The notes: generated from the letters alone by a model not told the origin. A stretch of 64,000 bases of DNA from Streptosporangium canum (GCF_900113865.1 NZ_FOQY01000006.1:260041-324040), one strand, 5' to 3'. Shown: positions 1 through 9,301, counted from the first letter of the stretch. A program made the numbers and translations.

Positions 1-371
1 CCCAGGCGCTTGGTGAGCAGGGCCTGGCCGAGCACGTTGTTGATCTTGTGAGCGCCGGTGTGGGTCAGGTCCTCGCGCTTGAGGATGATCCGGGCGCCGC
101 CCGCCTGCTCGGCGAAGCGCGGCACCTCGGTGAGGGTGGTCGGCCGCCCGGCGTAGGTGCGCAGCAGGTGGTCGAACTCGCGCAGGAACCCGGCGTCGTT
201 CCTGGCCTTCTCGTACTCGGCGGCCACCTCGTCCAGCGCCGGGATGAGGGCCTCGGGCACGTAGCGCCCGCCGAAGACGCCGAACTTGCCGTGGACGTCC
301 GGGTCGTCCCCGTGGACGCCGTTGCCGGCCAGGTCGGCCGGGGTGAGAAGGGTTCCGTCTGTCGCTGTCAC
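1..371 (-). CDS. trpB: tryptophan synthase beta chain, N-terminal part (runs off window)
   Basis: Makes tryptophan from indole and serine as part of the TrpA2B2 complex, using PLP. The visible 123 residues include the family signatures [13 protein letters not shown] near residue 28 and [15 protein letters not shown] near residue 100, where the lysine of AHKIN is the PLP Schiff-base residue. I place the start at GTG 371, four bases after the trpC stop, with a GAGGGG ribosome site upstream, so the two genes are very likely co-translated. The C-terminal two thirds lie beyond position 1, and trpA presumably follows. Identification is certain; only the exact start is a choice. Confidence 0.96.
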   Translation of the reverse strand, partial: MTATDGTLLTPADLAGNGVHGDDPDVHGKFGVFGGRYVPEALIPALDEVAAEYEKARNDAGFLREFDHLLRTYAGRPTTLTEVPRFAEQAGGARIILKREDLTHTGAHKINNVLGQALLTKRL

Positions 372-375
372 GTGC

Positions 376-1185
376 TTACTGCCCCTCAGGTCGAGATGCG
401 GGGTGGGCGCCGGCGGTGACCAGGTCGACCACCGCGGCCCGCGGGTCCTTTCCGGTGACCAGGCTCTCGCCGACGAGGACGGCGTCGGCGCCGGCCCTGG
501 CGTAGGCGAGCAGGTCGTGCGGACCGCGCACACCCGATTCGGCGATCTTGATGACGCCTTCGGGGATCTTCGGGGCCAGCTTCGCGAACACCTCGCGGTC
601 CACCTCGAGGGTCTTGAGGTTACGCGCGTTGATGCCGATGATCCGGGCTCCGGCGGCGAGCGCCCGGTCGAGCTCCTCTTCGGTGTGCACCTCGACCAGC
701 GGGGTCAGGCCGATCGACTCGGCCCGCTCGATGAGCGAGACCAGCGCGTTCTGGTCCAGCGCGGCCACGATCAGCAGCACCAGGTCGGCGCCGTAGGCCC
801 GGGCCTCCCAGAGCTGGTAGGAGGTGACGATGAAGTCCTTGCGCAGCACCGGGATGTCGACCACGGCGCGCACGGCGGCCAGGTCGTCGAGACTGCCGCC
901 GAAGCGGCGCCTCTCGGTCAGCACGCTGATGACGTGGGCGCCGCCCGACTCGTAGTCACCGGCGAGCGCGGCGGGGTCGGCGATCGCGGCGAGCGCGCCC
1001 TTGGACGGGCTGGAGCGCTTCACCTCGGCGATGACCGCCACCTGGTCGCCGCCCAGCGCGGCGTAGGCGTCGCGGGGCGTGGGCGCCCGCTCGGCCCGCT
1101 CCTTGAGCTCGGCCAGCGACACCGTCTCCTGCCGGCCGGCCAGATCGGCGCGCACCCCTTCGAGGATTTCCTCCAGAACGCTCAC
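376..1185 (-). CDS. trpC: indole-3-glycerol-phosphate synthase
   Basis: Closes the indole ring: converts carboxyphenylaminodeoxyribulose phosphate to indole-3-glycerol phosphate. The 269-aa product is a full single-domain TIM barrel. It shows the catalytic lysine motif [11 protein letters not shown], the RKDFI motif, [11 protein letters not shown] and the C-terminal [10 protein letters not shown] and AVLVGESLV phosphate-binding strands. The reading frame is open further upstream, but GTG 1185 has a GAGGAGGGCAA ribosome site and gives the usual SVLEEIL start. The stop of a 26-codon ORF overlaps this start by 4 bases (GTGA). No TrpF domain is fused; that step is expected from PriA at 30.1 kb. 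Confidence 0.96.
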   Translation of the reverse strand: MSVLEEILEGVRADLAGRQETVSLAELKERAERAPTPRDAYAALGGDQVAVIAEVKRSSPSKGALAAIADPAALAGDYESGGAHVISVLTERRRFGGSLDDLAAVRAVVDIPVLRKDFIVTSYQLWEARAYGADLVLLIVAALDQNALVSLIERAESIGLTPLVEVHTEEELDRALAAGARIIGINARNLKTLEVDREVFAKLAPKIPEGVIKIAESGVRGPHDLLAYARAGADAVLVGESLVTGKDPRAAVVDLVTAGAHPASRPEGQ

Positions 1186-1262
1186 TTGCCCTCCTCGCGA
1201 AACTCGGAGGTCAAGTTCGCGAACGCTGCCGTGTCCATGGTCCGCTCGCTCCACTCGCTCAC
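1182..1262 (-). CDS. 26-aa ORF translationally coupled to trpC
   Basis: I do not recognise this peptide. It begins [17 protein letters not shown] and ends in REEGK. Start GTG 1262 lies 8 bases after a strong GGGAGGGG ribosome site, and its TGA overlaps the trpC GTG in the arrangement GTGA, the coupling used throughout this window. It has one Trp codon (fourth codon), one Met inside and no membrane segment. Small genes next to trpC are known in actinobacteria (for example trpX in Streptomyces), but I see no clear similarity. It could be a real small protein, or a device that carries ribosomes to trpC. Support is the signals, not homology. Confidence 0.5.
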   Translation of the reverse strand: MSEWSERTMDTAAFANLTSEFREEGK

Positions 1263-1354
1263 GAGTAAGGCCCCTCCCGATCGATTGCCTTGGTCCAGCC
1301 GATGCTATCGGGCTTGCCGCGGTCGCCCCGCCACGGGGTGACGCCTATAGGTGA

Positions 1355-1792
1355 CTATGGGGCCAAGAATTCCCCAAAAGCAACATTTCGCACTATCCAA
1401 AAAACGATCATTAAAGCAAGAAAAGCCCATACATAGGAAGGACGTATGGATATCCCCTTGAGTGGCACACCCCGCCAGGAACGCAGCGCCCAGCGCCCCC
1501 ACAGAAGGGCCAGGACCGGGACCATGGCCACGACCAGGAGGTTGAGCCCGAGGGCCGTGACGAGGTCGCCGTGGGCGAGGGCGTGAACGGCCCGCAGCCC
1601 GCCGCAGCCCGGGCAGTAGAGCCCGGTGAGCATGAGGAACGGACACGTGGGGTAGTGCCCCGGCTCGTTGGGGTCCACCGCGCCCACGTAGGCGACCGCG
1701 GCGCCGGCGGCCAGCGCGGCGCCGAGCGGGGCCAGCACGGCCAGCGCCCGCGCCCGCGGCCCCCGCACGTCAGTGGTCCTTCCCGTCACCAT
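1355..1792 (-). CDS. DUF2752 family membrane protein
   Basis: A 145-aa membrane protein with about three hydrophobic helices. It carries the DUF2752 signature PTCPFLMLTGLYCPGCGGLRA near residue 55, with the paired cysteines of CPGCGG, followed by HALAHGD. Function is unknown; the family is often found beside trp genes in actinobacteria. I chose ATG 1792 because the first transmembrane helix follows directly and AGAGGTG lies upstream. GTG 1831 would add 13 residues (beginning TGSRWWRGAGG) but has no clear ribosome site. It sits between the DUF4190 gene and the trpC group in the same direction. Confidence 0.85.
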   Translation of the reverse strand: MVTGRTTDVRGPRARALAVLAPLGAALAAGAAVAYVGAVDPNEPGHYPTCPFLMLTGLYCPGCGGLRAVHALAHGDLVTALGLNLLVVAMVPVLALLWGRWALRSWRGVPLKGISIRPSYVWAFLALMIVFWIVRNVAFGEFLAP

Positions 1793-1865
1793 CGGCCCGC
1801 CCGCACCTCTCCACCAGCGACTACCCGTCACCGGCCACGATACTCAAGACGGGGGCGGATGCCCG

Positions 1866-2258
1866 TCAGTAACCCGACAGCGAGGTGCTCGCGGCGAATC
1901 CCCACCAGCCGAGCGCCAGCGCCAAGACGAGCACCAGCAGCCAGCAGGCGACGCCGAAGTAGGACAGGACCAGGCCCGCGATCGCCATGCCGCGCCCCTC
2001 CTCGTGGGTCCGCTTGATCTGGCCCAGCGAGATGTGGCCCAGCACGATGCCCACGATCGAGGTCACGCCGCACACGAACAGCCCGGCGATGCCCATGATC
2101 AGCGCGGCGATGGCCATGCCGTTGTTGCCTCGGGGCGGCTGCGCGCCGTAGCCGTAGGGGTCGTAACCGCCGCCGGGCGGCGGGCCGTAGCCGCCGGGAG
2201 AGCCGTATCCGCCGCCCTGCGGTGGCCCGTAACCGCCGGACTGGTTCCCGTAGCTCAT
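1866..2258 (-). CDS. DUF4190 domain membrane protein
   Basis: A 130-aa protein. The first 45 residues are a flexible Gly/Tyr/Pro/Gln-rich cytoplasmic tail (repeats of the GGYGPPxGG kind). They are followed by a DUF4190 core with two hydrophobic helices: MAIAALIMGIAGLFVCGVTS, then the family's GHISLGQIKRTHEEGRGMAIAGLVLSY. Start ATG 2258 has an AAAGGGG ribosome site. The family has no known biochemical role; the Gly/Tyr-rich tail is common on actinobacterial envelope proteins. It lies between the Trp-associated protein and DUF2752. Two hairpins upstream (2410-2464) may give it a transcript of its own. Confidence 0.85.
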   Translation of the reverse strand: MSYGNQSGGYGPPQGGGYGSPGGYGPPPGGGYDPYGYGAQPPRGNNGMAIAALIMGIAGLFVCGVTSIVGIVLGHISLGQIKRTHEEGRGMAIAGLVLSYFGVACWLLVLVLALALGWWGFAASTSLSGY

Positions 2259-2409
2259 GAATGACTCCCCTTTATGCGAGTTGCGGGCGAAATCCTAGCG
2301 AGATCCGCGTCTCCCACGAGGGCCGCTCCCCGCTTCCGTGGGCAAGTTGTGACCGTGTGGCGAGCACGGGCGTCGCGGACGGCGCCGCCACCGGTATCCC
2401 CGCCGGCGG

Positions 2410-2464
2410 GGCGTTCCCGGAACGCCGCGCCCATGGACCGCCGGCCGTCTCCCGAGACGGCCGG
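2410..2464 (-). terminator. two consecutive GC-rich hairpins, likely terminator
   Basis: Directly after the stop of the TIGR02234 gene lie two stem-loops. The first is CCGGCCGTCTC/GAGACGGCCGG (2441-2451 with 2454-2464, 11 bp, 2-base gap); the second is GGCGTTCC/GGAACGCC (2410-2417 with 2419-2426). Neither has a T-run, so termination would be of the factor-assisted or GC-hairpin type. This suggests hisI and its partner can be transcribed apart from the trp genes. Confidence 0.55.
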
Positions 2465-2467
2465 TCC

Positions 2468-3100
2468 TCAACGCTCCCCGTTCTCCGGACCGGCCGTTCT
2501 CTCCGGGGCGGCGGTGTCCTCAGGGCCGACCGTCGGATCGGCGCCGAGGTCGATCGCGTCCCACAGCGCCCGCTCGCTCGGCGCCCCGCCGGTGGAGGCG
2601 GCGCCGGCGGGGGCCGGGCCCGATCCGCGGCGCTCGTAGCGGTCGGACATGCCGGGCCAGCCTGCGCCCCGGACGGCGGCCACCACCCCCGCGCACGCCA
2701 GCAGCAGTCCGCCCGCCCCGGCGACCAGCGGCCAGGCGGCGGCCGGGGCGCTGTGCAGGGCTCCGGGCTCGGCCAGCGGGATCTGCCGGGCCGCGACCTC
2801 CAGCGCCGCGCCCGCGCGGCTTCCCTGCCAGGCCCAGGCCATCGCCCCCGCTCCGCAGAGCGTCATCACGGCGCCGACGATCCTGCGCCAGACCCCCCTG
2901 GTCGCGAGCACGGCGACCACCGCGGCGAGCGCCGCCCAGGCCGCCGGACCGAGCGCGGGCACCAGTTCCGCGGCGGAGACCGCCACCTTGCGCGGGCCGT
3001 ACGTCACGGTGAACCAGTCGCGCCCGGCGGCGAGCAGCACGAGCGCGGCGCCCGCCACGCAGACGGCGACCCAGGTCCACAGCGCCCGCCGGGCGGTCAC
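2468..3100 (-). CDS. Trp-biosynthesis-associated membrane protein (TIGR02234-like)
   Basis: A 210-aa protein with four hydrophobic segments and a polar C-terminal tail. It matches the actinobacterial Trp region conserved membrane protein family in its opening ([27 protein letters not shown]), its length and its place in a trp cluster. Function is unknown. Start GTG 3100 overlaps the hisI stop by 4 bases (GTGA). In many actinobacteria trpE lies between hisI and this gene; here they overlap directly, so trpE is cleanly missing. Recognition rests on my memory of the family plus position. Confidence 0.8.
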   Translation of the reverse strand: MTARRALWTWVAVCVAGAALVLLAAGRDWFTVTYGPRKVAVSAAELVPALGPAAWAALAAVVAVLATRGVWRRIVGAVMTLCGAGAMAWAWQGSRAGAALEVAARQIPLAEPGALHSAPAAAWPLVAGAGGLLLACAGVVAAVRGAGWPGMSDRYERRGSGPAPAGAASTGGAPSERALWDAIDLGADPTVGPEDTAAPERTAGPENGER

Positions 3101-3444
3101 TTCGGGTTCACCGCCAGTTCGTCGGCGTCGAAGCAGGTCCGGTCACCGGTGTGGCAGGCGGCGCCCACCTGGTCGACCTTGAGCAGGATCGTGTCGCCGT
3201 CGCAGTCGAGCGCGGCGGACCTGACGTGCTGGACGTGACCGGAGGTGTCGCCCTTGACCCAGTAGGATCCGCGGCTGCGCGACCAGTAGGTGGCCCGGCC
3301 GGTGGTGAGCGTGCGATGCAGGGCCTCGTCGTCCATCCAGGCGAGCATCAGCACCTCGCCGGTGTCGTACTGCTGGACGATCGCGGGCACCAGCCCGTCG
3401 CCGGTGCGCTTCAGCCGTGCCGCGATGGCGGGGTCAAGGGACAT
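3097..3444 (-). CDS. hisI: phosphoribosyl-AMP cyclohydrolase
   Basis: Third step of histidine synthesis: opens the adenine ring of phosphoribosyl-AMP. The 115-aa product is a single-domain HisI without a HisE part. Visible signatures are [35 protein letters not shown] and the zinc/magnesium-binding stretch [27 protein letters not shown]. Start ATG 3444 begins the usual [11 protein letters not shown]; an upstream in-frame codon would add six atypical residues. It is about 25 kb from the end of hisF, although both are on the same strand and in most relatives lie almost adjacent. Confidence 0.95.
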   Translation of the reverse strand: MSLDPAIAARLKRTGDGLVPAIVQQYDTGEVLMLAWMDDEALHRTLTTGRATYWSRSRGSYWVKGDTSGHVQHVRSAALDCDGDTILLKVDQVGAACHTGDRTCFDADELAVNPK

Positions 3445-3586
3445 GCGGCAATTGTGCCGCAACCAGGGAGAGGGGCGACTTCCGGCATGGCCGGACGGCC
3501 ATGCCGGAGCCCCGGCGGATCGATCCGGCCGGCCGGCGGGCGGTGACGGCGGGGTCCGCCGACCGGGCGGCGGGCGTGACGCCGGT

Positions 3587-4543
3587 TCAGCGCGCGCGGT
3601 CGTCGTCGAGCAGGTCGGCCGCCTGGACGACGATCCTGGGGTCGGGCTCCCCCACGACCTCGTGGTCCTTGTTGTCGTACTCGAACTGGCTCAGGAGGTG
3701 GCGCATGGCCTCGATCCTGGCCCGCTTCTTGTCGTTGCTCTTGATCACCGTCCACGGCGCCTGCTCGGTGTCGGTATACAGGAACATGTCCTCCTTGGCC
3801 TCGGTGTAGTCCTCCCACTTGTCCAGCGACTGCAGGTCCATGGGCGACAGCTTCCACTGCCGCACCGGGTCGACCTGGCGGATCACGAACCGGGTGCGCT
3901 GCTCGGACCGGGAGACGGAGAACCAGAATTTCACCAGGTGGATCCCGTCGCGGACGAGCATGCGCTCGAACTCGGGGGCCTGCTCCATGAACTCCAGATA
4001 CTCCTCCGGCGAGCAGAAGCCCATCACCCGTTCCACTCCGGCGCGGTTGTACCAGGAGCGGTCGAAGAAGACCATCTCCCCCGCGGCCGGCAGGTGGGAG
4101 ACATAGCGCTGGAAGTACCACTGGGTGCTCTCGCGCTCGCTGGGCTTCTCCAGGGCGACCACGCCGGCCCCGCGCGGGTTGAGATGCTCCATGAACCGCT
4201 TGATGGTGCCGCCCTTGCCCGCCGCGTCGCGCCCCTCGAACAGGACGACCAGCCGCCCGCCGGTGTCCTTCATCCAGTACTGGAGCTTGAGCAGCTCGAT
4301 CTGGAGCAGCCGCTTGAGACGGTCGTATTCGGCCCGGTCCATCCGCTCGCCGTAGGGGTATTTCTCCCGCCAGGTGTCCACGGGGGTGCCGTCCAACCGC
4401 ACCAGCACGGGATCGTCGTCGTCATCGTCCAGGACACGCAGGTTCGGCAGCTCGTCGAGCAGGTCGCTGCGGACCACGGCCGAACGCACGTCGAGCACCG
4501 GGAACTGCCCGGCCGCGGGCTCCTCGCCCAGCACATCTGTCAT
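3587..4543 (-). CDS. ppk2: polyphosphate kinase 2 (PPK2 family)
   Basis: Transfers phosphate between polyphosphate and nucleotides. The 318-aa product has a single PPK2 domain. It shows Walker [17 protein letters not shown] near residue 110, the lid motif [21 protein letters not shown], the Walker B stretch [22 protein letters not shown], and a C-terminal DRKxxR-like stretch (SNDKKRARI). ATG 4543 follows GGGGGGA; an upstream GTG would add 17 residues. It stands alone between hisI and the ABC pair, in a place where hisF or other his genes are found in relatives. Which nucleotide it prefers cannot be read from sequence. Confidence 0.93.
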   Translation of the reverse strand: MTDVLGEEPAAGQFPVLDVRSAVVRSDLLDELPNLRVLDDDDDDPVLVRLDGTPVDTWREKYPYGERMDRAEYDRLKRLLQIELLKLQYWMKDTGGRLVVLFEGRDAAGKGGTIKRFMEHLNPRGAGVVALEKPSERESTQWYFQRYVSHLPAAGEMVFFDRSWYNRAGVERVMGFCSPEEYLEFMEQAPEFERMLVRDGIHLVKFWFSVSRSEQRTRFVIRQVDPVRQWKLSPMDLQSLDKWEDYTEAKEDMFLYTDTEQAPWTVIKSNDKKRARIEAMRHLLSQFEYDNKDHEVVGEPDPRIVVQAADLLDDDRAR

Positions 4544-4780
4544 GAGTCCCCCCGCGAGTTCCACACCCTCACCTGTCCCCCTACCTCCCCGCAAGAGCCC
4601 TAATCCTCAGACTGGCCGGTATCGGCGAGGCAGGTCCGGCCGGGCTACCCCGGCAGGCCGAGTGACCGTCGGGTCCGTCGAGGTGCGGCACGTCGCGGTC
4701 CACGACCCCGAAGGCCGCTCCTGGACGACCCGCGCCACGAGCACCCCCGCCGGTACGGCCCCGCCCTCCGGGAAAACCCG

Positions 4781-6559
4781 CTACGAGCGGGCCGCCGAGA
4801 CCCAGGAGGCGTGCAGGTCGGCGTAGACGCCGGGCTCCTCGACGAGCTCGGCGTGCGGGCCGCGCTGCACGATCCGGCCCCGGTCGAAGACGAGCACCTC
4901 GTCGGCGGCCTCGGCGGTGGACAGCCGGTGGGCGATGGAGATGGCGGTGCGGCCCCGCGTGACCCCCTCCAGGGCGCGGGCCAGCCGTACCTCCGTCGCC
5001 GGGTCCACCGCCGAGGTGGCCTCGTCGAGCAGGAGCAGGTCGGGGTCGGCCAGGTAGGCGCGGGCCAGTGCCACGAGCTGGCGCTCTCCCGCCGACAGCG
5101 ACTCCCCGCGCTGGCCGACATGGGTGGCCAGACCCGCGGGCAGGCCCTCCAGCCAGCCGGTGAGGCCCAGCTCGGTCATGGCCAGCCGGATCTCCGCCTC
5201 GGTCGCCGACGGGCGGCCGAAGCGGATGTTCTCCTCCAGGGTGCCGTCGAACAGGAAGCCGTCCTGGGGCACCATGACGATCCGCTCGCGCAGGGAGGAG
5301 AACCGGACCGCGCGCAGGTCCTCGCCGTCGACGGTGACCCGGCCGGAGACGGGGTCCATCAGCCGGGTGAGCAGCTTGGCGAAGGTCGTCTTGCCCGAGC
5401 CGGTCTCCCCCACCACCGCGATCCGCGAGCGCGGCGGGATGTCCACCGACACCTCGCTGAGCACCGGCATCCCGCCGGGGTAGGAGAACCCGACCTCCTC
5501 GAAGGAGACCGAGATGGGGCCGCGCGGCAGCTCGACGCCCTCCGGGCCGGGGTCGGCGACGTCGGGCGGGGTGTCGAGCACGCCGAGGATGCGCCGCCAG
5601 CCGGCGATCGCGTTCTGCGCCTCGTTGAGCACCTCGGTGGCGATCTGCAGGGGCGAGACGAACAGCGTGATCAGGAACAGGAAGGCGATCAGGCGCCCGG
5701 CGGTGATCTCGCCGCCGATGCCCAGCCGCACGCCGAGCAGCACCACTCCGGCCAGCGCCACCGCCGCGACGATCTCGGTCAGCGGGAAGACGGTGGCGAC
5801 GATCCGCTGTGTGCGGGCCTGCGCGGCCCTGTTGGCGTCGATCGCGGCGTCCAGCCGGCCGGCCGTACGGGACTCCGCCCCGTGGGCCCGGATCACCGCC
5901 GCGCCCACGACCGACTCGCTGACGGCGGCGAGCATGTCGCCGGTGCGCTCGCGGACCAGCGTGTAGGCGCCCGACAGCCAGCGCTGGAAGCGGGGCAGCA
6001 CGACCATGAGCGGCAGGAAGCAGATCCAGACCAGCAGGGCGAGCTGCCAGGAGTAGACGAACATCAGCACGGTGGCGACCAGGAGCTGCCCCAGGGCGAT
6101 GATGATCATCAGCCCGCCCCACTGCATGAACACGCTGATCTGGTCCACGTCGCCGGTGACCCGGGAGACCAGGGCGCCGCGCCGCTCGGAGTTCTGGGTG
6201 AGCACCGACAGGTCGTGCACGTGCCGGAAGCCGCGCACCCGCAGCCCGGCCAGCGAGGTCTCGGTGGCCTTGTAGAGGCGGACGTTCATCAGATACGCGC
6301 ACACCGCCGTCAGCACCACGGCCGCGGCGCACAGCAGCACGGCGGCGCGGATGTAGGGCAGGTCGGGGACCTCACCCTTGAGCCCCCGGTCGATGGTCTG
6401 CTGGACGGCGATCGGCACGATCACCTTGCCCAGTGTGGCCAGCACGGCCAGCGCGAGCGTCCCGGCCAGCCCCTTGCGGAACTCCGGCGTGAGAGACAGC
6501 CCGTGCCTGACGGTGGCCAGCGCCGACCGTTCGACCCCCTGAAGCGAGCTCACGCGCAT
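4781..6559 (-). CDS. ABC exporter half-transporter (permease-ATPase), second of pair
   Basis: A 592-aa fused exporter: six-helix type I transmembrane domain (residues about 30-310) and an ATPase domain (350-590). Walker A GETGSGKTT is at 384-392, signature LSAGERQ at 488-494, Walker B LLLLDEATS at 508-516 and the H-loop histidine near 544. The signature has Ala where LSGGQ is usual. It lies 64 bases behind the companion exporter, so the two probably form a heterodimer. A GTG two codons inside (6553) also has a good ribosome site. Substrate cannot be predicted; such pairs export drugs, lipids or peptides. Confidence 0.92.
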   Translation of the reverse strand: MRVSSLQGVERSALATVRHGLSLTPEFRKGLAGTLALAVLATLGKVIVPIAVQQTIDRGLKGEVPDLPYIRAAVLLCAAAVVLTAVCAYLMNVRLYKATETSLAGLRVRGFRHVHDLSVLTQNSERRGALVSRVTGDVDQISVFMQWGGLMIIIALGQLLVATVLMFVYSWQLALLVWICFLPLMVVLPRFQRWLSGAYTLVRERTGDMLAAVSESVVGAAVIRAHGAESRTAGRLDAAIDANRAAQARTQRIVATVFPLTEIVAAVALAGVVLLGVRLGIGGEITAGRLIAFLFLITLFVSPLQIATEVLNEAQNAIAGWRRILGVLDTPPDVADPGPEGVELPRGPISVSFEEVGFSYPGGMPVLSEVSVDIPPRSRIAVVGETGSGKTTFAKLLTRLMDPVSGRVTVDGEDLRAVRFSSLRERIVMVPQDGFLFDGTLEENIRFGRPSATEAEIRLAMTELGLTGWLEGLPAGLATHVGQRGESLSAGERQLVALARAYLADPDLLLLDEATSAVDPATEVRLARALEGVTRGRTAISIAHRLSTAEAADEVLVFDRGRIVQRGPHAELVEEPGVYADLHASWVSAARS

Positions 6560-6623
6560 CCCTCGCCCAGCGGTCCGCCGGTCCGCAGACGCACCGGACC
6601 GCTGTGTTTACCGACTCGCTCGC

Positions 6624-8432
6624 TCACGCGCTGACCTCTTCCTCTTCCTCTGCTCCGAGCGCCTCGCGCTCGGCCTCTTCGCGTTCGTAGGCGGTGACCA
6701 GGTTGCGGTAGCCCTCGCAGCGGGCGAGCAGCAGGTCGTGGCCGCCCCGGTCGACGACGCTGCCGTGCTCCAGGTAGACGACCTCGTCGGCCAGGGCGAT
6801 GGTGGCCATCCGGTAGGCGACGACGACCACGGTCGAGGCCTGGGCCGCGTCCCGCAGGCCGTACAGGATCCTGGCCTCGACCTGCGGGTCCACGCTGGAG
6901 GTGGCGTCGTCCAGGATGAGCAGCCGGGGGCGGCGGACCAGCGCGCGGGCCAGGGCCAGGCGCTGCCGCTGGCCGCCGGACAGGGTGGTGCCGCGCTCGC
7001 CGACCTTGGTGTCGAGCCCGGAGGGCAGGGCACTGACGAAGCCGTCGGCCTGGGCCAGGCGCAGCGCCGCCCAGACGTCCTCGTCTCCGACCGGCAGGCC
7101 GAGGGCGACGTTGCCGCGCACGGTGTCGTCGAACAGGAACGTCTGCTGCGGCACCAGCGCCACCGCGTCGCTGACCCCACCGCGGGCGACCTCGCGCAGG
7201 TCCACCCCGTCGACGACCACGGCGCCCGCCGCCGGGTCGACCAGGCGGACGAAGGTCTGGGTGAGCGTGGACTTGCCCGAGCCGGTGGGTCCGACCAGCG
7301 CGATGGTACGGCCCGGCTCGGCCTCGAAGCTCACCCCGCGCAGGACCGGGAAGTCGTCGTAGGCGTAGTCGAGGTCGCGGACCTCCAGCCTGGCCGGAGC
7401 GGTGCCCGGCAGCGTGGCGGCGCCGTACTCCATGGAGCCCGTCGCGGCGAGCACGGCCTGGACCCGGTCGTAGCCGACGACGGCGCGGGGCAGTTCGGCG
7501 AGGACCCAGCCGAGCGCGCGGATCGGGAAGGCCAGCAGGGTGAACAGGTAGGCGACCTGGACCAGGACGCCCGAACTGATCGCGCCGCTCTCCAGCCTCC
7601 CCGCGCCGACCAGCAGCACGGCGAGCACGCCCAGGGTGGGCAGGGCCTCCAGCATCGGGTCGAACAGGCCGCGGACGCGGCCGACGGCGATGTTGGCGTC
7701 GCGCAGCTCCTCGGCCCTGGCCTGGAACCTGACGGTCTCCTCGTCCTCGCGGCCCAGGGTCTTGACGACCAGCGCGCCGTCGAAGCTCTCGTGCGCGATC
7801 TCGCTGACCTCCGCGCGGAGCTGCTGGGCGTGGGTGGCCAGCGGGCTGAGCCTGCGCTGGTAGACCAGGTTCAGGACGGCGATCGCCGGGAAGATCAGGA
7901 ACCCGACCAGGGCGAGGACGGGATCGGTGATCACCAGCGCGATCGCCGCGGTGAAGAGCATCACGACCACGCCGACCGCCATCGGCAGCGGCGCGAGCGG
8001 GGCCCAGGCGGCCTCGGCGTCGGAGCTGGCGTTGGACAGCAGCTGGCCGGTCGGATGCCGGTGGTGCCAGGCCAGCGGGAGCTTGAGGTACTGCCGGGTG
8101 ACCTCCCGGCGGGACCGGGCCTGCATCCGGTACTGCATGACGCCGGCGAAGAAGCGCCGGCCGGCCACGCCCAGCGCCTTGAGCAGCGACACGCCGAGGA
8201 TGAGAAGCGCGCCGAGGACGAGTGTGCCGGTGGCGACCTCCCCCTCGGCGAACGCGGGCAGCACGACGTTCTCGGTGGCCCAGCCGAGCGCCCACGCCGA
8301 AGCGACCGTCATGACGCCGTAGAGCGCGCTGGACAGGGTGGCGGCGGCGAAGACCGCCTTCTCGGCCCTGATGGCCACCCCGAGTACGCGGAGTCCCTTA
8401 CGCATGACGGCGGAAGTCACCTTGCTCGCCAC
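6624..8432 (-). CDS. ABC exporter half-transporter (permease-ATPase), first of pair
   Basis: A 602-aa fused exporter with six transmembrane helices and a C-terminal ATPase. Walker A GPTGSGKST is near residue 381-389, signature LSGGQRQ is canonical, and Walker B is LLILDDATSS, with Asp in place of the catalytic Glu. The partner retains Glu (LLLLDEATS), the one-degenerate-site asymmetry known from heterodimeric exporters. The C-terminal tail is rich in Glu. I chose GTG 8432, which has AAAGGAC ten bases upstream, over a longer frame starting at 8480. It is the first gene of the pair and faces a divergent gene at 8582. Confidence 0.92.
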   Translation of the reverse strand: MASKVTSAVMRKGLRVLGVAIRAEKAVFAAATLSSALYGVMTVASAWALGWATENVVLPAFAEGEVATGTLVLGALLILGVSLLKALGVAGRRFFAGVMQYRMQARSRREVTRQYLKLPLAWHHRHPTGQLLSNASSDAEAAWAPLAPLPMAVGVVVMLFTAAIALVITDPVLALVGFLIFPAIAVLNLVYQRRLSPLATHAQQLRAEVSEIAHESFDGALVVKTLGREDEETVRFQARAEELRDANIAVGRVRGLFDPMLEALPTLGVLAVLLVGAGRLESGAISSGVLVQVAYLFTLLAFPIRALGWVLAELPRAVVGYDRVQAVLAATGSMEYGAATLPGTAPARLEVRDLDYAYDDFPVLRGVSFEAEPGRTIALVGPTGSGKSTLTQTFVRLVDPAAGAVVVDGVDLREVARGGVSDAVALVPQQTFLFDDTVRGNVALGLPVGDEDVWAALRLAQADGFVSALPSGLDTKVGERGTTLSGGQRQRLALARALVRRPRLLILDDATSSVDPQVEARILYGLRDAAQASTVVVVAYRMATIALADEVVYLEHGSVVDRGGHDLLLARCEGYRNLVTAYEREEAEREALGAEEEEEVSA

Positions 8433-8556
8433 TCGGGGGGTGTCCTTTCGCTGAGAAACATTGCTACAAGTCACTATCACGCGGGATCACGTCCTTATTC
8501 CCCAAGCCTCCTCTCCGGAGGGTCGCACCCCGCCCCGATCTGCCCTGATTTCCGGG

Positions 8557-8582
8557 ACAACGACGTTGTTAGGATCATCAGA
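8557..8582 (+). promoter_or_regulatory. dyad operator and -10 of a likely leaderless transcript
   Basis: A perfect 6+1+6 dyad, ACAACGACGTTGT (8557-8569), touches a -10-like TAGGAT (8570-8575). The ATG of the next gene begins 6 bases later, the distance expected for a transcript starting at the ATG itself. No ribosome site precedes that ATG. The -35 is unclear. The dyad could be an operator for a regulator encoded elsewhere. Confidence 0.4.
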
Positions 8583-9214
8583 TGACTCACGCCCGCGCCG
8601 AGCGCGCCGCGCTCAGCGACCTGTTCGTCCAGCTCGGCCCGGACGCCCCCACGCTCTGCGAGGGCTGGACCACCTTCGACCTCGCCGCCCACCTCGTCCT
8701 GCGCGAACGCCGCCCGGACGCCGCCGGCGGCATCGCGATCAAGCCGCTGGCCGGATACACCGCCTCGGTGCAGGAGTCCCTGAAGGCCCGGCACGGCTAC
8801 GCGGGCCTGGTCGAGCTGGTCCGTTCCGGCCCGGCCGGAATCTACGGCCTGGTGCCCGGCATGGACAAGGCCGTCAACACCATGGAGTTCTTCATCCACC
8901 ACGAGGACGTACGGCGCGCGCAGCGGGTCTGGGAGCCGCGCGAGCTCCCGGCCGACCTGGAGGAGACCTTCTGGAAGCAGGTGCGCGCCGGCAGGCGCCT
9001 GTTCCTGCGCAGGTCCCCGGTCGGCGTCGTCCTGCACCGCATCGGCGGGGGCGTCGCCCTCGGCGGGGCCAAGAACGCTCCCAGGGTCGAGGTGACCGGC
9101 ACCGCGGGCGAGCTCCTGCTGTTCTGCTTCGGCCGCCAGTCGCACGCCAGGGTCGACGTCGCCGGCGGCGAGGAGGCCGTGGCCAGGCTGATGGACGCGC
9201 CACTGGGTGTCTGA
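8582..9214 (+). CDS. TIGR03085-like DinB/mycothiol-isomerase-fold protein
   Basis: A 210-aa cytoplasmic protein of the actinobacterial TIGR03085 family, related to mycothiol-dependent maleylpyruvate isomerase. It opens with ERAALSDLFVQLGPDAPTLCEGWTTFDLAAHLVLRERRPD, the family's typical N-terminal helix with the metal-binding histidine in LAAHL. A second candidate ligand region is FFIHHEDVRRAQ. The C-terminal part (VEVTGTAGELLLFCFGR) matches the family's SCP2-like end. Reaction unknown; a mycothiol or metal-dependent role is inferred from the fold. It is transcribed alone, divergent from the ABC pair. Confidence 0.8.
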   Translation: MTHARAERAALSDLFVQLGPDAPTLCEGWTTFDLAAHLVLRERRPDAAGGIAIKPLAGYTASVQESLKARHGYAGLVELVRSGPAGIYGLVPGMDKAVNTMEFFIHHEDVRRAQRVWEPRELPADLEETFWKQVRAGRRLFLRRSPVGVVLHRIGGGVALGGAKNAPRVEVTGTAGELLLFCFGRQSHARVDVAGGEEAVARLMDAPLGV

Positions 9215-9301
9215 GGCCGTCCGAGGTTGTCTCCGGGCCGGTCCGGGACGTCTTCCCTTTCCCTGCCGGTCCGGGGCGTCTCCGCGGACGGACGGGTCAG
9301 C

